Both the position numbers and the translations under genes were made by a program. The notes below the pieces were generated by a model. The model made no database searches. It saw nothing but the letters and a program-made list of their open reading frames with translations, and was not told the DNA's origin. From the NCBI RefSeq assembly GCF_001431535.1, contig NZ_LDJK01000014.1, forward strand, positions 1 through 64,000: a stretch of DNA of 64,000 nt, read 5' to 3'. The stretch comes from Stenotrophomonas chelatiphaga. Its GTDB lineage: Bacteria > Pseudomonadota > Gammaproteobacteria > Xanthomonadales > Xanthomonadaceae. Shown one piece after another: positions 9,267-17,775 of the stretch (within the stretch, counting starts at the first letter, position 1; the number at the start of each line of letters is the position of its first letter).

Positions 9267-9785
9267 TCAGCCCACCGGCGCAACCAGGTCCTGCGCCCGC
9301 GCACGCGAAGCCACCAGGTACCGGCAGTACTTGCCGATGAAGATCCCGGTGAATCCACCGGACAACAGCAGATAGGCGGCACGGAAGCCGCTGTCCGCCA
9401 CCAGTGCCGGCGACATCGCCAGCGCCGCTTCAAAGCCGTACTTCACCACGAACGTCACCAGCAACAGCGGCAGCAGGCTGTAGTCCGCACCGCGCCACAG
9501 CTTCCCGGTGGCTGGCTCAACACGCAGTTGCACCCGCCGCAACAGCATCCAGCCGATGCCCGCACCGGCGGCAATTCCCACCATCCACAGTGCCCAGGCT
9601 TCCCACGATGCGGGATACCGGACGTTGATCGACCACACACCCCACGCCGTGAACAGGCCCGGCACGATCGCCAGTTTCGACAGCGAGGTTTCACCCGGTT
9701 TCATCGCCATGACGCCGCGCATGACCAGGAAAGCCAGAAGCACCCAGACCCAGATCGGGGTATGCGAAACGAAGAGCTGCAGCAT
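9267..9785 (-). CDS. Multi-pass membrane protein, DUF6622-like
   Basis: A 172-residue inner-membrane protein with about five hydrophobic helices (starting MLQLFVSHTPIWVWVLLAFLV, then a conserved-looking RGVMAMKPGE loop). The ATG at 9785 is chosen because the first helix follows directly and an AAGGA lies about 12 nt upstream; the open frame continues to 9848 but the extra 21 residues look like leader sequence. The pattern resembles the uncharacterised DUF6622 group of proteobacterial membrane proteins; no function is known. It stands alone, flanked by REP copies on both sides. Confidence 0.65.
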   Translation of the reverse strand: MLQLFVSHTPIWVWVLLAFLVMRGVMAMKPGETSLSKLAIVPGLFTAWGVWSINVRYPASWEAWALWMVGIAAGAGIGWMLLRRVQLRVEPATGKLWRGADYSLLPLLLVTFVVKYGFEAALAMSPALVADSGFRAAYLLLSGGFTGIFIGKYCRYLVASRARAQDLVAPVG

Positions 9786-9931
9786 CTGCACGGGACGTCC
9801 TTGAAGTGATGGGATGCGAGCCAGGAAGTCCCGGCTACGGCATGACAATCATCGCGGGAAACCGGCGCGGAACAAGTGACAGCTGTCACCTGCCGTGGGC
9901 AGTTGAACCTTTGCCGGCGGACCTGGGCATC

Positions 9932-10093
9932 GGTAGCGCCGAGCCACGCTCGGCGAGCGCGAAGCGCGGCCCGTGTCAGGCATCGCAGCGCCGGAGCGGA
10001 ACGCCGCCGAGCACGGCTCGGCGGTACCAGGGCAGGTCAACGCGGGTGAACGCCGGTAGCGCCGAGCCACGCTCGGCGAGCGCGAAGCGCGGC
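9932..10093. repeat. Pair of SMAG-like REP elements with an inverted partner
   Basis: Two further copies of the 39-bp element at 9932 and 10055, again exactly 123 bp apart as in the first array. An inverted partner (CCGCCGAGCACGGCTCGGCG) begins at 10004 and the same spacer words lie between. The pair lies in the 347-bp intergenic stretch between the two leftward membrane-protein genes and continues as a degenerate unit up to about 10125. Nothing else is seen in that stretch apart from the promoter area of the gene that starts at 9785. Confidence 0.82.
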
Positions 10094-10132
10094 CTGTGTC
10101 AGGCACCGCCGCGCCGGAACGCAACCGTTGGA

Positions 10133-11170
10133 TCAGATCCAGCCTTGGTCCAGCAGTTCGCGCTTGATGTAGGCATAGAACACCGGCGCGGCGACCAGGC
10201 CGGCAAGCCCGAATGCGGCTTCCATCAGCAGCATCGCCAGCAGCAGCTCCCAGGCCCGCGCACGGATCTCGCCACCGACGATGCGCGCGTTGAGGAAGTA
10301 CTCCAGTTTGTGGATGACGATCAGGTACAGCAGTGCGCCCATGGCAACGTAGAACGACACGGAAAGCGCCACGATGGTGATGATCGTGTTGGAGATGACA
10401 TTGCCCACCACCGGCAGCAGCCCGGCCACGAAGGTGATCAGCACCAGGGTCTTGGCCAACGGCAGCTGGACCCCCATCACGGGCAGCACCACCAACAGGA
10501 AGATGCCGGTGAACAGGGTGTTCAGCAGTGAGATCTTGACCTGGGCGAACACCACCTGACGGAACGAGGTGGCCAGCCGGCTGATACGGCCGACCAGCTC
10601 CTGCGCAAGCGGGCCCATGCGCGGCAACGGCATTTCGTCGTAAAGCGCGACCATCGCGCCCAGCACCATGCCGATCAATACCCGCACGCCGACCTGCACC
10701 ACCGAAGTACCCGCCACGCCCAGCTGGCGCTGGTGTTCTGCAGCCCATTCGTTCAGCGCAGTGCGCAGCGCTTCCAGGTCCTCCGGGATATAGGCACGCA
10801 GCACTGCCGGAACCTGGTGGCGCGAGCTGTTGAGGATGTCCATCAGGTGCGCCAGCAGCGCGTCCGGTCCCCCGGTCTGGTTGCGGAAGACGGCCGCCAG
10901 GCCGACACCGGCCAGGCTCAATGCGCCGATGATGAGCACCGCGAGCACGATCACCGAAAACGCCCTGGCACGACCGGGAGGCAGCCTGCCCTCCACCAGT
11001 CCGGCGAGCAGATGGGTCAGGTGAAAGACCAGCAGCCCCGACAGAAGTGTCACCACCAGCCCCAGCCGCAGCGCCAGCCACATGCCGAGCAGCATCAGCA
11101 GCCACGCGGCCACGCGGAATGCAGGGGGGCGCGATGCGGGCGCAGTAAGTTCGTGCATGGAAACAGGCAT
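10133..11170 (-). CDS. AI-2E family (PerM/YdiK-type) transporter
   Basis: A 345-residue polytopic membrane protein of the AI-2 exporter / UPF0118 superfamily. It has N-terminal hydrophobic helices (AAWLLMLLGMWLALRLGLVV), a soluble central segment rich in Leu and Arg, and the typical C-terminal block of helices ending AAPVFYAYIKRELLDQGW. Members move small molecules or ions (AI-2 in TqsA, Na+/H+ in others), so the substrate cannot be told from sequence. The ATG at 11170 has AGGA 10 nt upstream; a second ATG four codons in is possible. It appears monocistronic. Confidence 0.85.
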   Translation of the reverse strand: MPVSMHELTAPASRPPAFRVAAWLLMLLGMWLALRLGLVVTLLSGLLVFHLTHLLAGLVEGRLPPGRARAFSVIVLAVLIIGALSLAGVGLAAVFRNQTGGPDALLAHLMDILNSSRHQVPAVLRAYIPEDLEALRTALNEWAAEHQRQLGVAGTSVVQVGVRVLIGMVLGAMVALYDEMPLPRMGPLAQELVGRISRLATSFRQVVFAQVKISLLNTLFTGIFLLVVLPVMGVQLPLAKTLVLITFVAGLLPVVGNVISNTIITIVALSVSFYVAMGALLYLIVIHKLEYFLNARIVGGEIRARAWELLLAMLLMEAAFGLAGLVAAPVFYAYIKRELLDQGWI

Positions 11171-11248
11171 GGAGTGTCGATCCTGGGGCGAAACCTGGAG
11201 CCATCATACGGGGCGGCGGATTACGCAATGAGGTGTCGTGATAGCCCA

Positions 11249-11276
11249 TTGAGCATTCCCCCTGCACTTCTAGACT
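11249..11276 (+). promoter_or_regulatory. Possible sigma-70 promoter of the desulfurase operon
   Basis: TTGAGC and TAGACT hexamers separated by 16 bp lie about 65 bp before the start at 11341. Two copies of GATTCAAC follow at 11278 and 11324, 46 bp apart, and could be regulator half-sites. This is pattern matching only. Confidence 0.3.
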
Positions 11277-11340
11277 TGATTCAACAAGACGGCGTCCGGC
11301 GCCCGTCACGGATGGATCAACCCGATTCAACGGAGGATAC

Positions 11341-12138
11341 ATGGGCAGTGCAGCACAGCGTTCCGAACAGGTCCCAGGCGTACCACCGCACCGGCCCGGC
11401 GGGGTCGGCATCCTGGCCGGCAATTCCCGTGTTTCACTCGACAGTGACGGCGTGATCGAGGTCCAGGCCCAGCTTCGGGCATTCGACGCCGCCCTTGCCC
11501 TCGCGCGTGGCTATCGCGAGGCTGGACTGCCGATGCCGCGGGTGTCGGTGGCCTTCGATCATCGCGGCATCTTCCGTACGCAGTTCCTGGATGACGGACT
11601 CAGCAATTCGCAGAAGCGGCGTCCCCGTCTGAGCCACCTGCATCCCGCCATCCGCACGGTGTTCGAGACTGCTGCCACGCGTCATCAGATAGCGCTCGGC
11701 GACATCCACGCCATCCACGAGGATTCCGCCCGCCAGCATCTGTCCCATACCCTGGCCCTCGGAGGCGTGCCCGAACGCCTGGTGCGCAGCATGCTGGCCG
11801 GCATCACGGAGCCGCCGGCTGGCGAAGATCCGCAGGTGCCTACGCAGCGGCTGACCTGCGCCGCCATCACCACGGAGTACTTCGCGCGTGCGGCCGGCGA
11901 TGCGGCATCCGGCACGACATTGCTGGAGGTGTTCTTCGAAGACAGTGCATGGTCGGGACGACTTGCCTATGGGCGCGGCCTCCAGCTCAGCCACCTGCTG
12001 GGCAGCACCTCTACGATCCGGCTGAACCTGGTCAGCGACAGTGGCGTGGTAAGCCAGGGCGCGTGGATCGCGCCGAAGCCCGCAGGCGCCGCTGCAGAGG
12101 CGTCTGCAGCAGCGGCATCGGGGCGCACCGATGGATGA
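11341..12138 (+). CDS. Unrecognised protein, first gene of a cysteine-desulfurase operon
   Basis: A 265-residue soluble protein with no signal peptide or membrane helix. I do not recognise the family. Features: an Ala/Leu-rich N-terminal third, a polar middle with several His and acidic residues (PRLSHLHPAIRTVFE, then DIHAIHEDSARQHLSH), a hydrophobic C-terminal third (TTLLEVFFEDSAWSGRLAYG) and an Ala-rich tail. A single Cys occurs, in RLTCAAITTEYF. The start has GGAGG about 6 nt upstream. Its last 8 bases overlap the start of the desulfurase, which implies translational coupling and a joint function, perhaps as sulfur acceptor, substrate-binding partner or condensing enzyme. Confidence 0.8.
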   Translation: MGSAAQRSEQVPGVPPHRPGGVGILAGNSRVSLDSDGVIEVQAQLRAFDAALALARGYREAGLPMPRVSVAFDHRGIFRTQFLDDGLSNSQKRRPRLSHLHPAIRTVFETAATRHQIALGDIHAIHEDSARQHLSHTLALGGVPERLVRSMLAGITEPPAGEDPQVPTQRLTCAAITTEYFARAAGDAASGTTLLEVFFEDSAWSGRLAYGRGLQLSHLLGSTSTIRLNLVSDSGVVSQGAWIAPKPAGAAAEASAAAASGRTDG

Positions 12139-13321
12139 CGGGCAGCACTCGATCTACCTGGACAACAATGCCACAACGGCACTTGATCCGGACGTCCTGC
12201 AGGCCATGATGCCGTACATGACAGGCTGCTATGGCAACGCCGCCAGCCGAAGCCATGCCTTCGGCTGGGCTGCGAGCGATGCCGTTGACACGGCGCGGGC
12301 GGCAATCGCCAAGGCGATCAATGCGGCCTGGCCGGCGGATATCATTTTCACGTCCGGTGCGACCGAGTCGGTCAATCTGGCGCTGGCCGGACTGCGTTCG
12401 CTCCAGGGCGCGTCCGGTGGCCATGTCATCACCTCGATGATCGAACACAAGGCGGTGCTGGACAGCTGTGCCCGCCTCGCCGACAACGGCGTGTCGGTGA
12501 CCTGCCTGCCCCCCGCCGCTGACGGCATCGTTTCGCCCCGGCACATTCGAAGCGCGATCCGGGCAGACACGCGGCTGGTATCGATCATGGCCGCCAACAA
12601 CGAAACCGGCACGCTGCAGCAGCTGGAAGATATCGGCGCCCTCTGCCGGGAACGCGACATTCCCTTCCATACCGATGCCACCCAGGCGTTCGGCAAGGTC
12701 GCCATCGACGTCAGGCGCATGAACATCAGCCTGGCCTCGTTTTCCGCGCACAAGATCCACGGACCCAAGGGCATTGGCGCGCTGTACGTCGATTCGGCGA
12801 AGCCGAGCCTGTCCCTCTCACCGCTGATCGTAGGCGGCGGGCATGAGCGCGGCCTGCGTTCGGGCACGCTCAACGTGCCCGGCATCGTAGGCTTCGGCCG
12901 CGCGGCGGAACTGGCACAGCAGACCCTGGAAACTGAATCGTGGCGGGTGCGCGGGCTCAAGGATACCCTTCGCCGCTATCTTGCTACCCACGTGCCCGGC
13001 GTGGAGATCAACGGCCACCTGACCGCGTGTCTGCCCGGTACGCTCAATGTTTCCTTCGCCGGCGTGGATGCCTCCTCGCTGTTGCTCGAACTGCCGGATA
13101 TCGCGTTGTCTTCCGGCTCGGCCTGCACGTCGGCGCAGCAGTCGCCGTCACACGTTCTGCTTGCCTTGGGCGCCAGCGAGGCGCGCATCCAGTCCAGCGT
13201 GCGCATCGGAATAGGTCGGTTCAATACCGAAGAGGAAGTGAGGCACGTCGGCGCACGTCTTGCCGAGGCGGTGGCAACGCTCAGGTCGATGGTGCCAGCG
13301 GCCCCGCCGCCGGGGAGCTGA
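12131..13321 (+). CDS. Cysteine desulfurase (NifS/IscS-type class V aminotransferase)
   Basis: A 396-residue PLP enzyme that takes sulfur from cysteine as a persulfide. All key parts are present: N-terminal YLDNNATTALD, His106 (IEHKAVL), the PLP-contacting HTDATQAFGK, Schiff-base Lys208 (SAHKIHGPKG) and persulfide Cys332 within SSGSACTSAQQS. The flexible catalytic loop is group-I-like. It is not next to iscU, iscA or other Fe-S genes and is embedded between an unknown protein (8-bp overlap) and an MFS carrier (3-bp gap). This suggests a dedicated role in a specialised sulfur product or sulfur transfer rather than housekeeping Fe-S assembly. Confidence 0.9.
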   Translation: MDDGQHSIYLDNNATTALDPDVLQAMMPYMTGCYGNAASRSHAFGWAASDAVDTARAAIAKAINAAWPADIIFTSGATESVNLALAGLRSLQGASGGHVITSMIEHKAVLDSCARLADNGVSVTCLPPAADGIVSPRHIRSAIRADTRLVSIMAANNETGTLQQLEDIGALCRERDIPFHTDATQAFGKVAIDVRRMNISLASFSAHKIHGPKGIGALYVDSAKPSLSLSPLIVGGGHERGLRSGTLNVPGIVGFGRAAELAQQTLETESWRVRGLKDTLRRYLATHVPGVEINGHLTACLPGTLNVSFAGVDASSLLLELPDIALSSGSACTSAQQSPSHVLLALGASEARIQSSVRIGIGRFNTEEEVRHVGARLAEAVATLRSMVPAAPPPGS

Positions 13322-13324
13322 CCC

Positions 13325-14485
13325 ATGCGCCCCCATTCCCCGCCGCTCATCCTGTTCGGCACGCTCTTCAGTGCTGCCGGTTACGGCGCAACCTTCCTGG
13401 TCACGTCGTGGTTTCTTGCCCAAGGCGGCAGTGAACTGGATGCAGGCACCACGCTCAGCATGGCGCTGCTGGGGACATTGCTGGGCGTGCCGCTGGTGGG
13501 CTGGTGCGCGGGTTGGGTCGATGCCGCGCGCCTGGCGGCACTGGGCGCGCTGGCCATGGCAGTCGGCTATCTGCTGCTGGGAAGCCTGGGCGGAATCGAA
13601 CCGGCTTCCCTACCCCGCCTGGCCGCCATGCTGATCGGCCTGGGCTGGGGCATGTTCTATCTCGGCGCACCGTTGGCGATGTCCGAACGGCTGGATGACA
13701 GCGAGCGGGGCCCAGGTTTTACCCGCTTCAGCGCGTTCCAGATGACCGGCATCTGCGGCAGCCCGATCGTGCTCGCCGCACTGTTGGAACATGGCGGCCT
13801 GCCGTTTGCATCCGCGTTTCTGTGGGTCGGTATCGCAGGCCTCCTGGCCGCGGTCCTGCTGGCGTCCTTCGGCATCCGTGAACCGCGATCACCGCAGCGG
13901 AAAATGCTGCGTCCGTGGGTGCGCAACATCCGCGTGCTGGCCGGTTCCGTGGCGATCCGCCCGATCCTGATGGCCGGATTGGGCGGGGCCGTGTTCTCCG
14001 GCATGATGGCCTTCCAGGGCTCGCTCACCGATGGCAGCGCGGCCAGTGCCAGCACCTTCTTCGCGCTGCATGCAGGGACCGCGGTGCTGCTGCGGCTGCT
14101 GCTGGTGCGCCACCTTTCACGTTGGCCGCGCAGGCCGGTCATCATCTGCCTGCTCGGTTGCCTTGTCGCCGGACTGGTGTGCCTGCACGGCAGCGCCGTG
14201 CATCCGGCCTTCCATGCTGCGGCCGCCATCCTGACCGGCGCCGGCTACGGTCTTCTGTACCCGGTGATCCAGACCTGGGCGGTCAATGCATCGGCACTGG
14301 AAAACCGCCACGCGGCGCTGACCTGGTTCGTGGTCGCCTACTTCATCGGGATATTCGGTTTTCCTGCGCTGGGTGGATGGCTGCTGGTGGCCGCTGGCAC
14401 GTCCACTTTCATCTGGGCACTGGCCGCGTTGGCAATGCTGGAACTTGCGGTGGCGACGGTGGGCCGACGCGCTTGCCCGGACTGA
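13325..14485 (+). CDS. MFS transporter, third gene of the desulfurase operon
   Basis: A 386-residue protein with about 12 hydrophobic helices, two six-helix halves joined by a basic loop near residue 185 (GIREPRSPQRKMLRPW). The fold is that of the major facilitator superfamily, of a drug/metabolite exporter size. It begins 3 bp after the desulfurase stop with no promoter space, so it is the last gene of the operon and probably exports (or imports) the compound handled by the two upstream proteins. The substrate is unknown. Confidence 0.85.
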   Translation: MRPHSPPLILFGTLFSAAGYGATFLVTSWFLAQGGSELDAGTTLSMALLGTLLGVPLVGWCAGWVDAARLAALGALAMAVGYLLLGSLGGIEPASLPRLAAMLIGLGWGMFYLGAPLAMSERLDDSERGPGFTRFSAFQMTGICGSPIVLAALLEHGGLPFASAFLWVGIAGLLAAVLLASFGIREPRSPQRKMLRPWVRNIRVLAGSVAIRPILMAGLGGAVFSGMMAFQGSLTDGSAASASTFFALHAGTAVLLRLLLVRHLSRWPRRPVIICLLGCLVAGLVCLHGSAVHPAFHAAAAILTGAGYGLLYPVIQTWAVNASALENRHAALTWFVVAYFIGIFGFPALGGWLLVAAGTSTFIWALAALAMLELAVATVGRRACPD

Positions 14486-14597
14486 CCGCGGCAACTCACG
14501 CTCGGCGCGGAAAAGGCTGCCAATGGCGTCCTCGTCGTGAGGCTGCTGGTCCAATGCTAGGATTCCGGGTCGACACAGGACCTGTCAGCCCACCGTG

Positions 14598-16316
14598 ATG
14601 CGCATCCTCGGACTCCTTCTCGCCTGCGCCTCGCCGTGCTGCAGCGCCGATGCCCTGCCGGCTGACGTCACCGCGCACCTTGCTGGCCCGGACAAAGCAA
14701 GTGCAGCTGATGCGAGCGCTGCGCCGGGGCCATTCACCCATCCCGTTGATGCGTCGCCAGATGCGCCACTCGTTGCGCTCAGCGGCGACAGCCAGCGCCT
14801 GCACTACGGTCTCTATGCCGAGCGCGGGGCGACGCGTCCTCGCAACATCGTGCCGGACTTCTCACGCGCGGGCTATCGCGGAGGTGGCGTCAGTCTGCCG
14901 GCCCGTTCCAGCATTCCGGTGCTGGAGATCGTCGCGCCGGAGGCTGGCGGAGACGACTACCCGCGCATCCAGGCGGCCATCGATGCGGTCGCTGCACGAC
15001 CTGCGGACAGCCGGGGCCTGCGCGGCGCCGTCCTGCTGCGACGCGGCCACTACACGGTGAGCCGGACACTGGCCCTGCGTTCCGGTGGCGTGGTGCTGCG
15101 CGGTGAAGGCCGCGGCGCAGACGGTACGGTGATCCATTCAACGGTGACCGAACGCCAGGGCAGGATCATCGAGGTCGGTGACGCCGAATCACGCATGCCC
15201 GCTGCGGACCGGGACCCGCGCCGGACCCGGATCCGTGCGGATCATGTGCCGGTGGGGGCGATGCAGGTCGAAGTGGCATCGACGGCGGGCTATCGTGTCG
15301 GTGATCCGGTAGCCGTTGTCAGGGAGCCGAATGCGCGCTGGCTGGGCCCCGATGGTATCGATACCGCGCGCTATGGCTGGGTCGCCACTGACTACACCGT
15401 GTACAACGAACGCGTGGTCACCGCGGTGGACCGGGGCACGCTGAGCCTTGATGCGCCGATCATGGATGCCATCGAGTCGCGCTTCGGTGGCGGCAGCGTC
15501 TACCGCACCCGTCCCGAGCGCATAGCCGAGGTCGGCATCGAGGACCTGCGACTGGAAGGCAACCGGGAAACGGGAACGGTCAATGGTACTGCCGACACCG
15601 GCCCCTTCACCGGCATCCGCTTCGGTGCAGTGCGCGATTCGTGGATCCGCGATGTCACCGTGCGCTACGTTTCGCATGGATTCGTGACCCGTAACGGCGC
15701 ACTTTTCAACACCTTCCAGGATATCGCCTACCTCGATCCACGCTATGGACAGACCCAGGGCGCGCGTCGCTACGTGTTCCTGTACGAAGGAAATTCCGCC
15801 TTCAACCTGACCCAACGCTGCTACAACCACGGCGGACGGCATACCTTCGTCACCGGTGCGCGGGTACCCGGTCCCAACGTCTACCTGGACTGCCTGGCGG
15901 TGGACGACAGCAATGACAGCGGCCCGCATCACCGCTGGTCGACCGGGGTGCTGTACGACAACACCAAGGGCTACATGCTGCGTGCGCAGAACCGTCGGTA
16001 CAGCGGCTCCGGACACGGCTGGGCCGGGGCCCAGCAGATGTTCTGGAATACCGAGCACGATATCCTGGTGGTGCAGGCGCCGCCGTTCGCGATGAACTGG
16101 AGCGTGGGGCAGGTCGGCCACCTCCAACCCGGAAAGTTCCCGCCTGAAGAGCCGGCCGGCCGCATGCAATCGGTGGGCCACGTGGTGAGCCCGCGAAGCC
16201 TGTACCTGCAGCAGCTGCAGGATCGGCTGGGGCAACAGGCGGTGATCAACATCACCACCGCCGCGCAACGGCAGGGGCGGATCTGGGACGTTCTGGCAGC
16301 ACGCGCTGGCGAATGA
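14598..16316 (+). CDS. Secreted right-handed beta-helix protein, pectate-lyase-superfamily-like
   Basis: About 572 residues with a signal peptide (MRILGLLLACASPCCSADA), so exported to the periplasm or outside. After it comes DDYPRIQAAIDAVAA and GAVLLRRGHYTVSRTLALRSG, the usual entry to a Pectate_lyase_3-type beta helix, then repeated short strands with Asn and Gly turns (GTVNGTADTGPFTGIRFG, FLYEGNSAFNLTQRC). Such proteins bind or cleave polysaccharides, but I cannot see residues that fix the activity. The ATG at 14598 follows a GTG at 14595; either could start it. It stands alone, starting 112 bp after the MFS gene. Confidence 0.75.
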   Translation: MRILGLLLACASPCCSADALPADVTAHLAGPDKASAADASAAPGPFTHPVDASPDAPLVALSGDSQRLHYGLYAERGATRPRNIVPDFSRAGYRGGGVSLPARSSIPVLEIVAPEAGGDDYPRIQAAIDAVAARPADSRGLRGAVLLRRGHYTVSRTLALRSGGVVLRGEGRGADGTVIHSTVTERQGRIIEVGDAESRMPAADRDPRRTRIRADHVPVGAMQVEVASTAGYRVGDPVAVVREPNARWLGPDGIDTARYGWVATDYTVYNERVVTAVDRGTLSLDAPIMDAIESRFGGGSVYRTRPERIAEVGIEDLRLEGNRETGTVNGTADTGPFTGIRFGAVRDSWIRDVTVRYVSHGFVTRNGALFNTFQDIAYLDPRYGQTQGARRYVFLYEGNSAFNLTQRCYNHGGRHTFVTGARVPGPNVYLDCLAVDDSNDSGPHHRWSTGVLYDNTKGYMLRAQNRRYSGSGHGWAGAQQMFWNTEHDILVVQAPPFAMNWSVGQVGHLQPGKFPPEEPAGRMQSVGHVVSPRSLYLQQLQDRLGQQAVINITTAAQRQGRIWDVLAARAGE

Positions 16317-16376
16317 CGGCCGCGCCGATGCAAGGAGACCCGCACATGCGGCTGCCAGCGCGTCAGGCATCAACAA

Positions 16377-17588
16377 CTAGTGGCCGGCAACGGCCGCACG
16401 CTGGCCTGCGGCAAACCCATGCACGCGCGCGCGCCATGCGATCAGGAATCCAATCGCCAGCAGCACGGCCATCGCGGCCGGGAAGGTCTGTGCGCCCCAT
16501 TGGTCCAGCAGCACGCCACCCACGACACCGCCGCCGGCGATGACGCTGTTCCAGGCCACGACATTGAGTGACAGCGCGACATCGGCGCCCTCCCCCGCGC
16601 TGTCGGCCAAGGCGGTCTGCAGCAGGGTCGCCGCGCCGCCGAAGGTGAGGCCCCAGACCGCTACGCAGGCATACACCACCGGCTGCAGGCCCTGCGCAAG
16701 TGCCAGCACCACGGAGATCGCGAAGAAGGTTGCCAGTGATGCCAACACGGTGCTGCGCAGGTGGCGCTCCACCAGCTTGCCGGTCACGCCGATACCCGCA
16801 AGCGCGGCGGCACCGAACACCAGCAGCAGCACGTCCACCCGGTTGCCGAGCCCGGCGTGCGCCGCGAACGGTGCCACATAGGTGTACAGGATGTTGTGGG
16901 CCAGCATCCAGGCCATCACGGTGGCCAGTACCGGACGCACGCCCGGGGTGCTGAGCACCTTGCGCAGCGACACCCGCTGGGCTGCCGACTGGCCGGGGTA
17001 ATCGGGCACCTTGGCCAGCACCCAGATGATCAGCAGGACGGTCAACGCGGACATGGCGCCGAATGCGGTGCGCCAGCCCAGCAGGCCGCCCATCCAGGTG
17101 CCCAGTGGTACACCCAGCGAGAGCGCTATCGGCGTTCCCACCATGGCGATCGCCATCGCCCGACCCTGCTGTTCGGGTTGCACCATGCGCCTGGCGTAGC
17201 CTGCCAGCAGGCTCCACGCCAGGCCTGCCGCTGCGCCGGCAAAGAAGCGTGCCGCCAAGGTCAGGCTGTAGTCGGTGGACAGGGCGGTGATGGAATTGAA
17301 CACCAGGAAACCGACGATGGTCAGCAACAGCACGTTGCGCCGCCGCCACTTCTGTGTGGCGATGGTCAGCGGAATCGCTGCCAGCACCGATCCCAGCGCG
17401 TAGGCGGTGACGGTCTGCCCTGCCATCGCCGGGGTGATGTCGAGGCCGGCGGACATCAGCGGCAACAGGCCGGCCGGCAAGGTCTCGGTCACGATGCAGA
17501 TGAAGCCGGTCATCGCCAGCGCCAGCAAAGCCGCGATGGGCAGCGGCGCGTGGGCCGCGACGAGGGGTGAAGAGGTTGCAGAAGTCAC
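16377..17588 (-). CDS. MFS transporter of the DHA1 (sugar/drug efflux) type, TetR-controlled
   Basis: A 403-residue 12-helix carrier resembling the arabinose/drug efflux branch of MFS (AIPLTIATQKWRRRNVLL loop after helix 2, and an acidic residue in helix 1, FICIVTETLPAGLLP). The GTG at 17588 is chosen because AAGGA lies 6 nt upstream and the protein begins just before the first helix; the open frame to 17681 runs through the operator region. It is divergent from a TetR gene with palindromic sites between, the standard layout of a repressor-controlled efflux pump. Confidence 0.85.
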   Translation of the reverse strand: MTSATSSPLVAAHAPLPIAALLALAMTGFICIVTETLPAGLLPLMSAGLDITPAMAGQTVTAYALGSVLAAIPLTIATQKWRRRNVLLLTIVGFLVFNSITALSTDYSLTLAARFFAGAAAGLAWSLLAGYARRMVQPEQQGRAMAIAMVGTPIALSLGVPLGTWMGGLLGWRTAFGAMSALTVLLIIWVLAKVPDYPGQSAAQRVSLRKVLSTPGVRPVLATVMAWMLAHNILYTYVAPFAAHAGLGNRVDVLLLVFGAAALAGIGVTGKLVERHLRSTVLASLATFFAISVVLALAQGLQPVVYACVAVWGLTFGGAATLLQTALADSAGEGADVALSLNVVAWNSVIAGGGVVGGVLLDQWGAQTFPAAMAVLLAIGFLIAWRARVHGFAAGQRAAVAGH

Positions 17589-17626
17589 ACGCGTTCCTTG
17601 TTCGAGGGCAGGCCAGTCATCGATAC

Positions 17627-17640
17627 GTACCGTTCGGTAC
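17627..17640. promoter_or_regulatory. Operator palindrome 1 for the adjacent TetR regulator
   Basis: GTACCGTTCGGTAC is a near-perfect dyad (only the central two bases break symmetry), 39 bp upstream of the MFS start. The half-site is shared with a second palindrome at 17686, with centres 59 bp apart. Confidence 0.65.
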
Positions 17641-17685
17641 AGATGAAGACCATGAAAAAGGCGGCCATGACGGCGCGCCACATAT

Positions 17686-17699
17686 GTATCGGTCGGTAT
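17686..17699. promoter_or_regulatory. Operator palindrome 2 for the adjacent TetR regulator
   Basis: GTATCGGTCGGTAT, an imperfect dyad closely matching the site at 17627 (the ATACCGACCGATAC form on the other strand is common for TetR-family operators). A weaker relative, GTATCGAATAGTAT at 17737-17750, lies near the tetR start, so the repressor probably controls both directions. The DNA here is unusually AT-rich for this genome. Confidence 0.65.
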
Positions 17700-17775
17700 A
17701 TATAAGTCGCAGTCGTTCGCGTTGTCAACACGTTCTGTATCGAATAGTATTTATCTCACGCTACCGGAGCAGGCC

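Noticed and set aside
12131-13321. Housekeeping IscS for Fe-S assembly
   Set aside because: No iscR, iscU, iscA or hscA nearby; it is coupled to unrelated genes.
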